Source: Treponema sp. (GTDB lineage: Bacteria; Spirochaetota; Spirochaetia; Treponematales; Breznakiellaceae). From it: a stretch of DNA of 52,311 bases. The stretch lies in assembly GCA_031266175.1 (NCBI GenBank), contig JAISBN010000087.1:1-52311 (forward strand). Direction: 5' to 3'. This document shows, in pieces, positions 17,443 to 23,203 of this stretch (position 1 is its first letter; each line of letters starts with the position of its first letter). The notes under the pieces were generated by a model. That model was not told the DNA's origin, ran no database searches, and worked only from the letters and a program-made list of their open reading frames with translations. The translations under genes and the position numbers were made by a program.

Positions 17443-18120
17443 TTACTCAAGGGGCTCAACCCAGTATACATCATTATCGTATTCAACGATACGGACCGTT
17501 TTCCCCTTGGGAAGCTGTACCCCGGCATCCCGGCACCGGACGTAAAGTTCCGTTTCCCTGCCAAACTGCCGTACCGCGGCTTTGGAAATTTGTCCCCCCT
17601 CCAGGGGAAGGAGCAGGACCCCCGTTTCCATCAGAAATTCATCGGGCTTGATGGAAGAATCCAGGTCCCGCCGGATAAACCGGCGGAGGAGCCGGGCAAA
17701 GACCGCTATGAGCGATCCCATGACACAGGCCCAGACCAGGCCCCCGGTCCGGGAAAGGCCGGTAAACCAGGCAAAAAGTCCCGTGGGGCCAAAGCCCAGG
17801 GAAAAGTATACCACGGTCCGCAGCAGCCCCATGACGGCCGTTAGCGCCCTGACGCCGGCGTCCCCGGGACTGAGGTAGGAACCGTGGTCATGGTCCGCGT
17901 TATCCCCTCGGGAGTCGTTATGCCCGCCCGGGCCATGATAGCCGCCACCGGCGCCGTCGTCCGTATGTCCGGCGCCGTGATCGCCGGCGTCCGCATAATC
18001 GTCCGCGTGTCCGTCATGACCATGCCCGCCGGCGTGGTCCAGGATTCCCAGGAAATCGATAACGGTAACCCCTATCCCAAAAACGGTCAGGGCGGAATAG
18101 AGGATAAATAAATTTCCCAT
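17443..18120 (-). CDS. NfeD/YqiJ-like membrane protein with a His/Asp/Gly-rich loop
   Basis: The predicted membrane protein has 225 residues. One helix at the N-terminus ('FILYSALTVFGIGVTVIDFLGIL') is followed by a roughly 55-residue loop rich in His, Asp and Gly ('HAGGHGHDGHADDYADAGDH'). Two or three more helices follow (about 95-155). The C-terminus from about 165 has the pattern of the small OB-fold domain that NfeD-family proteins carry ('METGVLLLPLEGGQISKAAVRQFG'). NfeD-like proteins usually pair with flotillins, as here. The loop could bind metal ions. There is no ribosome-binding site, and a -10 box ends 6 bases before the ATG. Confidence 0.8.
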   Translation of the reverse strand: MGNLFILYSALTVFGIGVTVIDFLGILDHAGGHGHDGHADDYADAGDHGAGHTDDGAGGGYHGPGGHNDSRGDNADHDHGSYLSPGDAGVRALTAVMGLLRTVVYFSLGFGPTGLFAWFTGLSRTGGLVWACVMGSLIAVFARLLRRFIRRDLDSSIKPDEFLMETGVLLLPLEGGQISKAAVRQFGRETELYVRCRDAGVQLPKGKTVRIVEYDNDVYWVEPLE

Positions 18121-18126
18121 GGGGGT

Positions 18127-18155
18127 ATACTATCCAATTACCGGGGTACTATCAA
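18127..18155 (-). promoter_or_regulatory. Promoter abutting the NfeD-like start codon
   Basis: On the minus strand, TTGATA (18150-18155) and TAGTAT (18127-18132) are 17 bases apart. The -10 box ends 6 bases before the ATG (18120), so the predicted transcript starts at the start codon. Confidence 0.5.
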
Positions 18156-18316
18156 TGGCGAAGGCGGTTACCATGGTATCAGGCCGCCCGCCCGGCGGCC
18201 GGGTCCCGGCGCGAAAGGCGGCGGGGGAAGATGGGTGTATACCAAATATACCGATACGCCGTAGGCAGTCAAGGAAACCGGCGGCCGGGCACATGCCGGT
18301 GTTATCGGATGCCGGT

Positions 18317-18670
18317 TTAATAGTTATTGTAATCCAAAGATTCAACAATAACTTTCTTGACAGCGGACACCAAATGTGAAGCAATTTCTTTTTTGATATC
18401 CACAGGAAGACTTTTGAGGCAATCTTTCGTGGTGACTTCTCTTTTTCCCGGTGTTTTGCCGGGGTCTTCAATAAATAGGCGAAAAGAATCTACCCGCAGA
18501 GCGGTGGCAATTTTTTCTATTTTCTCGAAAGAGGGTATCCGTCTTCCCATTTCGATCTCACTTATATAGTTGCCGCTTGAATCACATAATTCGGCAAGGG
18601 CCATTTGGGATATTCCTAATTTATTCCTGTAGTTTTTGACATTTTGGATAAAAATTTCCTGTAAGCGCAT
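18317..18670 (-). CDS. XRE-family helix-turn-helix regulator
   Basis: The predicted DNA-binding protein has 117 residues. Residues 8-65 form a classic five-helix XRE/Cro-type domain, 'NYRNKLGISQMALAELCDSSGNYISEIEMGRRIPSFEKIEKIATAL'. The C-terminal 45 residues are a short charged, helical tail suitable for dimerisation. The gene is divergent from the glycosyltransferase gene, and three matching palindromes lie in the 88 bases between them. It therefore probably regulates that cassette and itself. It has no clear ribosome-binding site. Base composition is AT-richer than most of the window, like the adjacent cassette, which suggests shared acquisition. Confidence 0.88.
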   Translation of the reverse strand: MRLQEIFIQNVKNYRNKLGISQMALAELCDSSGNYISEIEMGRRIPSFEKIEKIATALRVDSFRLFIEDPGKTPGKREVTTKDCLKSLPVDIKKEIASHLVSAVKKVIVESLDYNNY

Positions 18671-18676
18671 AACTAT

Positions 18677-18759
18677 AGTCTAATAGACAAGTACGGCTAA
18701 TATAATTCAACTGTCCTATTGACATATTTAACGGCTTCAATTATACTGTCTATCAGACA
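18677..18759. promoter_or_regulatory. Three phased 13-bp palindromic operators between the XRE gene and the glycosyltransferase
   Basis: AGTCTAATAGACA (18677-18689), TGTCCTATTGACA (18712-18724) and TGTCTATCAGACA (18747-18759) share the pattern nGTCnAnnnGACA. They begin exactly 35 bases apart. The first overlaps the promoter area of the XRE gene, the second covers the -35 box of the glycosyltransferase promoter, and the third runs from its -10 box into the ATG. The likely binder is the adjacent XRE regulator (inference). Confidence 0.75.
18719..18747 (+). promoter_or_regulatory. Consensus sigma70 promoter of the glycosyltransferase cassette
   Basis: TTGACA (18719-18724) and TATACT (18742-18747) are separated by 17 bases. 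The predicted start of transcription is about 5 bases ahead of the ATG at 18759, so the mRNA would have almost no leader. No ribosome-binding site is visible. Confidence 0.75.
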
Positions 18760-19862
18760 TGAAATTTTTGACTATCATCCCAACCTACAATGAGGTTGAA
18801 AATATAGAACCGCTTGTACACGCTCTTTTCGGACAAATCCCCCAAGATGCCGGAATCCTTGTTGTCGATGACAATTCGCCGGACAGAACAGCTGAAACAG
18901 TTGAAAACCTGATCCCCCGTTATCCTCGCCGGTTACATCTCTTAAAACGTCCCGGAAAAAAGGGACTGGCTCAGGCATACATCGCCGCTTTTGAATGGGG
19001 GATCACCCGTGGTTATGAATTGTTCCTTGAGATGGACGCCGACTTCTCGCATAATCCGGCTTATATTCCCGGCATGCTCAAAGCAATACAGACCCATGAT
19101 GCTGTTATTGGTTCCAGGAATATAAAAGGCGGCGCCGTTGAAGGATGGTCTTTTTGCCGTACAGTACTTTCCAAAGGCGGCTCCCTCTATGCCCGAATGA
19201 TATTGGGCTGCCCCGTTAAAGATTTAACCGGCGGCTTTAATATGTGGACTAAGAACGCTTTGAAACAGATAAGCCTAAATCGTATTGTTTCAAAAGGGTA
19301 TCTTTTCCAAGTCGAAATGAAATATCGTGCCCACATCGCCGGGTGTTCCATAAAGGAAATCCCGATACTTTTCTCCGACAGAAAGTACGGCATATCCAAG
19401 ATGTCAAAAAAGATTTTTCTGGAAGCGTTACTAAATATTTGGAAAATCAAAAAAGCCGCAGGCAAAGATACAGCTCTTGATCAATCTATAAAATTTTTTG
19501 TGACGGGCGGACTGGGAACTATCACTAATTTGATCATCTTTTTTCTCTGCACAGATCTTGCAGGGCTGCCGGAAATCCCCGTTAGTATAGCCTGTTTTTT
19601 TATTGCCGCAAGCCAAAATTATGTTATCAATCACAGCTGGTCTTTCAGGGCTTCCAAAGAAAAAACAGTTTTATCCGTTACAAAATGGGGTGCATTTCTA
19701 TGCGTTTCTCTTTTAGGGCTTGGCGTAAATATTGCCGTATTGAATTTTGTTTTTGCATATTTTTCTCTGCCCTATAAATTTATTGCCCAGATCTTTGGCA
19801 TTACGGCGGGGATGGGGGTAAATTTCGCCGTATCAAAAATGGTTGTATTCAGGAGGGAATGA
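18759..19862 (+). CDS. Polyprenyl-phosphate mannosyl/glucosyltransferase (GT2) fused to a GtrA-like domain
   Basis: The protein has 367 residues. Residues 1-225 are a GT-A family 2 glycosyltransferase of the dolichol-phosphate mannosyltransferase type, with 'IIPTYNEVENI', 'VVDDNSPD' (35-42) and the metal-binding 'DADFSHNP' (93-100). Such enzymes move a sugar from a nucleotide donor to a lipid carrier at the inner membrane. Residues about 245-365 contain four transmembrane helices with 'FFVTGGLGTITNLIIFF', a GtrA-type domain thought to flip the lipid-linked sugar. It overlaps the next gene by 4 bases. The neighbour is probably the transferase that uses the lipid-linked sugar. Confidence 0.9.
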   Translation: MKFLTIIPTYNEVENIEPLVHALFGQIPQDAGILVVDDNSPDRTAETVENLIPRYPRRLHLLKRPGKKGLAQAYIAAFEWGITRGYELFLEMDADFSHNPAYIPGMLKAIQTHDAVIGSRNIKGGAVEGWSFCRTVLSKGGSLYARMILGCPVKDLTGGFNMWTKNALKQISLNRIVSKGYLFQVEMKYRAHIAGCSIKEIPILFSDRKYGISKMSKKIFLEALLNIWKIKKAAGKDTALDQSIKFFVTGGLGTITNLIIFFLCTDLAGLPEIPVSIACFFIAASQNYVINHSWSFRASKEKTVLSVTKWGAFLCVSLLGLGVNIAVLNFVFAYFSLPYKFIAQIFGITAGMGVNFAVSKMVVFRRE

Positions 19863-21187
19863 ACATTAAGCAGATTCTTTTTTGTTACCCGACAGCTTGT
19901 TCGATAGTACTCGAAAAGAAATATTTTTGGATGATAATTCTTTTTACCCTTTTGGCCGTTAGATGGCTGTATCGTTTTATTAATGCCACACTTTGGGCAG
20001 AAGATGGAGCCCTTTTCTTATCCCAGGCTTTTCAGTTTGGATATAAATCTCTAGGCATGCCGTATGCCGGATATTTTCATACTTTACCGAGGATAATAGC
20101 CTATTTTGCAAGCTTTCTCCCATCGCTATTCGTTTCACATTTTATAATACTAAGTTGTTTTGTTTTTACATACTATACTATTTCTAAAATTTTCTCTGAT
20201 GATTATGAATGGATCATACCAAAAATTTATTACCGGGGTTTATTGGCGGTTTTACTTGTACTGGTACCCGGAACACAGGAAGCCTACGGAAACATTGCAA
20301 ATCTGCATTGGGTTTTGTATATGTATCTGGCTGTCCTTGGATTAAAAAGACCGGATTCTAAATTTACAATTCCGGAAATATGCATAACGGCATTAGCTGT
20401 ATTATCAGAAGGAGCAACTTTAACATTGTTACCGTTATATTGTATGCGGCTGGTTTTCCAATTTTTAAGAAAGCGGGGCATTTATTTTTATATCCAGGAA
20501 ATGCTTATGGTTGTTTTTATTCTTCTCCTTGGGGTAATCAATTTTTCAATTCGAGAACAGTCAACAGTAAATGTAAATTTAATTTTTCTCTTGAAGATTT
20601 ATATAAAAACTACCGTTTGTGAATTTTTATCTTATCCCTGGCTCTACTCAACATTATATAAAGTGCAAAGTAAATATTGGATAGTTCCGGGTTTTTATTT
20701 GTCTGCTTTTACGATTTTTTGGTTAGTAAAAAGACCCAGAAAAGAGGATTTTTGGATTCCTGTTTTCTTTTTTGGTTCGGTCTTATTATATCCTGTCATG
20801 ATCGGGGTTGTAAGACCCGGCAGCGCCTTTTCTGAAGGTTCCTGGTGGCTGTTTATGCGTTATGGTTTTCCTGCCGGATTTAGCGGGTATATTTTCTGGG
20901 TTTGGTTTTTATCCGGCTTGAGATTAAAAAACGCGAGTTTTGTAAATTTTGTATTTGTATATTTAACGTTGATGTCTTTTGTTTTTTCTTTACATTCAGG
21001 TTTTTTCATTCAACCGGCAAAGCAAACAAATTATTTTTTTATTCATTCTTCTGAGATCGATAATGTAAGAACTAATAAAGAAAGTAAACAGATAGTTATT
21101 CCCATTGAACCTAAAGACTGGGCCATGTCCATTGGATCTGGCCAAACAAAAATATTAATAAACCCAAATACGGCAGATCGACGGTGA
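19859..21187 (+). CDS. Polytopic membrane protein, probable GT-C-type glycosyltransferase
   Basis: The protein has 442 residues with about ten hydrophobic helices. The first periplasmic loop carries 'NATLWAEDGALFLSQAF', where an acidic pair in loop 1 is typical of GT-C glycosyltransferases that use lipid-linked sugars. The gene starts 4 bases inside the end of the GT2-GtrA gene, so the two are translationally coupled and probably work in sequence to decorate a surface glycan. The DNA is strongly AT-rich compared with the flanks, a sign of transfer. Exact acceptor and family are unknown. A plain membrane protein of other function is the alternative. Confidence 0.65.
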   Translation: MNIKQILFCYPTACSIVLEKKYFWMIILFTLLAVRWLYRFINATLWAEDGALFLSQAFQFGYKSLGMPYAGYFHTLPRIIAYFASFLPSLFVSHFIILSCFVFTYYTISKIFSDDYEWIIPKIYYRGLLAVLLVLVPGTQEAYGNIANLHWVLYMYLAVLGLKRPDSKFTIPEICITALAVLSEGATLTLLPLYCMRLVFQFLRKRGIYFYIQEMLMVVFILLLGVINFSIREQSTVNVNLIFLLKIYIKTTVCEFLSYPWLYSTLYKVQSKYWIVPGFYLSAFTIFWLVKRPRKEDFWIPVFFFGSVLLYPVMIGVVRPGSAFSEGSWWLFMRYGFPAGFSGYIFWVWFLSGLRLKNASFVNFVFVYLTLMSFVFSLHSGFFIQPAKQTNYFFIHSSEIDNVRTNKESKQIVIPIEPKDWAMSIGSGQTKILINPNTADRR

Positions 21188-21199
21188 AATAGACATAAG

Positions 21200-21460
21200 T
21201 CAGGCTGTGAACCCCTTCATCCCCTGGAAATCAAAATTATCCTTCACTACAGCCAGGGGGACGGGGCTGACGGCGGTTCCTGACCCCGGATGGGCGGAGA
21301 TATAATCGTTAATATATTCCACAATGTTGGCGTTGGCGGAACTGGGACTGCCGCCTCCCCCGCCGTTACCACATTCGTCTAGTTTTCATCGGCCAGGATG
21401 AAGGGGAGCTCGTACGGAGCATGGGGCTTAAGAGTTTCCCGCACCGCTGCCCGAAATATT
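21200..21460 (-). pseudogene. Relic of a surface or lipoprotein gene tail
   Basis: No long ORF exists here. On the minus strand, two frames together give sensible protein. One reads 'AVRETLKPHAPYELPFILADEN' and stops at a TAG. The next frame continues with 'GNGGGGGSPSSANANIVEYI', 'SGTAVSPVPLAVVKDNFDF' and 'MKGFTA' to a TGA at 21200-21202. This looks like the C-terminal part of a secreted treponemal protein broken by a frameshift. The beginning is lost. Function unknown. Confidence 0.45.
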
Positions 21461-21504
21461 CCCGAAGGCGTACCAGGAGGGTCACAAACCCGTTACCGTA
21501 GACC

Positions 21505-21877
21505 TTAATGCGGTCGTCTCCTTAACGGTGTACCGGCCCGGTTCTCACTCATGAACCGGTACACCATTAGCGGGATTCCCCTTGTACGAAGGTGACGCGA
21601 ACTACCGTTCGGCCGCTTTTTTAGGATTTCATTCGCCGTCCGTAACGCCTTGGCTTCCTTCCGCAGCCGGGTCAGCTCCTCGTCCTGTGGCCATCCGTGA
21701 CCGGGAAAGGGCGGCAAGCCCGCCCCAGCCGTTCCCCGGGCTTGCTGTATTCGTCGGTACAGCAGCTTTTCGTTGATCCCTAAATTCGATGCTGCCCGGG
21801 GCATACCGGTTTCTCATGTTTCTCTGCCAGGGCTACACGCGCTTATCTTTGTGTCTACCAGACAGGGTTAGGTCCAC
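21505..21877 (-). mobile_element. IS3-family insertion sequence relic (orfA end and left terminus)
   Basis: The minus-strand ORF contains 'RAASNLGINEKLLYRRIQQARG', then 'FPGHGWPQDEELTRLRKEAKALRTANEILKK', which is the C-terminal leucine-zipper part of an IS3 orfA. The N-terminal helix-turn-helix is not in frame. After orfA the sequence changes to 'GIPLMVYRFMSENRAGT', which resembles the opening of an orfB and then ends. Upstream, tGGACCTAACCCTGTCTGGTAGACAC (from about 21876 on the minus strand) resembles the inverted-repeat end of IS2/IS3 elements. The element is decayed and cannot move on its own. Confidence 0.65.
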
Positions 21878-21940
21878 TTTAGGGCGGTTAGATTTGGCAA
21901 CGCCAACAAAAAATGGTAGTAGACCCCACGGGTAAATAAT

Positions 21941-22023
21941 TTCCTTACAGAACGAACCTCGTAAATAATGCAACGCTTACAAGATACCCCGCCCTTCAGG
22001 CCTTCAGGGCGGGGAGGTTCATT
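21941..22023 (+). repeat. 83-bp dispersed repeat with a GC-rich hairpin, copy 1
   Basis: This copy matches 25379-25461 at 76 of 83 positions by hand count. It contains CCCCGCCCT-tcaggccttc-AGGGCGGGG, a 9-bp stem, and ends 'GAGGTTCATT'. The layout recalls the subterminal hairpin ends of IS200/IS605 elements, but no transposase is present. It may be a miniature element or an intergenic repeat. Confidence 0.75.
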
Positions 22024-22098
22024 TTATCCAAAATTTCCCCCCGATGTATTGCATTTAACGATAGTATTCGTTATATTAGGTGATAAGGAGAAGATGGA

Positions 22099-22581
22099 AT
22101 GCCGAAAACACCTAAAACGCCCGCGCCCAAAACGCCCAAAGTGACTGCGCCTAAGACGGCTGTGTCTAAAACGCCCGCGGCCAAAATGCCTAAAGCGCCC
22201 GCGGCCAAAGCGCCTGTGGTCAAAACGCCTAAGGCGGTTGTGTCTAAAGCGTCTAAAACGCCCGCGGTCAAAACCCCTAAGACGTCTGCGGTCAAAACGC
22301 CTAAGGTGCCTGCGATCAAAGCGCCTAAGACGCCTACAGCTAAAGCGCTCGCACAATCAGCGAAAACTGAACTGGAAGTGCGAAGGGAAGCAAACCGCCT
22401 GCGTCAGCAGCGCTTTCTTGAAAATCACCGGGAAGAAATCAACCGGCAGAGAAAAGAACGCTATGCCGCCAGGATACAGGACTCCCGGTGCCCCCGGTGC
22501 GGCAAAAAACTGCGGTCAAACAAGTTTGTATTGTGCAAAGACTGCCTTGAAAAAGCAAAGGAATATAACAAAAAAACATAA
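22099..22581 (+). CDS. Lys/Pro/Ala-repeat protein with a C-terminal zinc ribbon
   Basis: The predicted protein has 160 residues. The first 88 or so are irregular repeats of the kind 'KTPKxPAxK', like the tail of linker histones, and very basic. The remainder is a charged helix, 'ELEVRREANRLRQQRFLENH', then a zinc-ribbon-like pair 'CPRCGKKL' and 'CKDC'. Basic repeats plus a zinc ribbon suggest DNA or RNA binding, but nothing proves it. AGGAG lies 8 bases before the ATG. The repeats are also visible in the DNA as near-identical 'aaaacgcctaagg' units, so length could vary between strains. It lies in a relic-rich area. Confidence 0.65.
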   Translation: MPKTPKTPAPKTPKVTAPKTAVSKTPAAKMPKAPAAKAPVVKTPKAVVSKASKTPAVKTPKTSAVKTPKVPAIKAPKTPTAKALAQSAKTELEVRREANRLRQQRFLENHREEINRQRKERYAARIQDSRCPRCGKKLRSNKFVLCKDCLEKAKEYNKKT

Positions 22582-22597
22582 AATCCGCGGCGGGTCT

Positions 22598-22630
22598 TTC
22601 CCGAACAGTTCTGTAGAGACTGTTCGGGAA
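22598..22630 (+). terminator. 12-bp perfect hairpin after the Lys/Pro-repeat gene
   Basis: TTCCCGAACAGT-tctgtagag-ACTGTTCGGGAA begins 16 bases after the stop codon. There is no T-run, so it may be a terminator of weak type or a stabilising 3' hairpin. It lies between convergent genes. Confidence 0.5.
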
Positions 22631-22688
22631 CGGAACGGCCGTTTCCGGTGTTCCGGCAAAGCGGGCTTATCCGTTTAGCGGTACGGCG

Positions 22689-22901
22689 TCAGGCTACGGA
22701 AAAGGCGGCGGCGGCCAGTTCAGAAAGATATCCGGTTTTTACGCACAGGTCAAAAAGATGGCGGTCGATAAAATCTTCCTGAATTTTTTCATAGCCTTCG
22801 CTTACCTTGGTAAGCCTGATTGCGTACCCCTCGTCGGTTTCCTTAAGGATGTCCACATATTCCGACCGGCCGGGCCGGCTTCTTATCGTGTATCGTTTCA
22901 T
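22689..22901 (-). CDS. Small conserved-looking hypothetical protein
   Basis: The protein has 70 residues, 'MKRYTIRSRPGRSEYVDILK' at the start. The ORF-track extension to 23090 is not needed: the ATG at 22901 has AGAGG a few bases before it and a natural N-terminus. The composition is that of a small soluble alpha/beta protein, with no membrane segment or cysteine cluster. The upstream 5' region contains two stable hairpins. I do not recognise a function. Confidence 0.65.
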   Translation of the reverse strand: MKRYTIRSRPGRSEYVDILKETDEGYAIRLTKVSEGYEKIQEDFIDRHLFDLCVKTGYLSELAAAAFSVA

Positions 22902-22920
22902 AGTTTCCTCTTTAAAGTTA

Positions 22921-22990
22921 ACAGGAGCGGAATCGCCACTCCTGTCAGACGGGCATGAACGCAAAGCGTCCATGCCCTTTATTTTTATTA
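22921..22990. promoter_or_regulatory. Two hairpins in the leader region of the small hypothetical gene
   Basis: ACAGGAG...CTCCTGT (22921-22945) and GGGCATGaACGC-aaa-GCGTcCATGCCC (22951-22977) are adjacent. The second is followed on the plus strand by TTTATTTTTATT, so it could terminate plus-strand transcription. On the minus strand both would lie in the 5' leader of the 70-residue gene. The remaining bases up to 23203 hold only an unconvincing 60-codon ORF (22955-23137). Confidence 0.4.
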
Positions 22991-23203
22991 TCGGAGGAAT
23001 TCGGGGCCGGCTTAGCGAAAAACCTGCCCATTCCGCGCCGCCGCACAGCGAGGGATATACGGTCCGCTTACAGGCTGATCCCGGCGCCATATCAAGCGGT
23101 TTTTGCCGAATTCCTCAAGACCCTAAAAAGCCGTTAATCCCCGGAATGGACTCTTCTTTTTTCGCCGATTTTCTGTTATAGTGTAGTATATTCAGGTTTA
23201 GAT

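Noticed and set aside
22955-23137. 60-codon plus-strand ORF ending 'YQAVFAEFLKTLKSR'
   Set aside because: The end looks protein-like, but there is no ribosome-binding site, it begins inside a hairpin, and no family is recognisable; left undecided.
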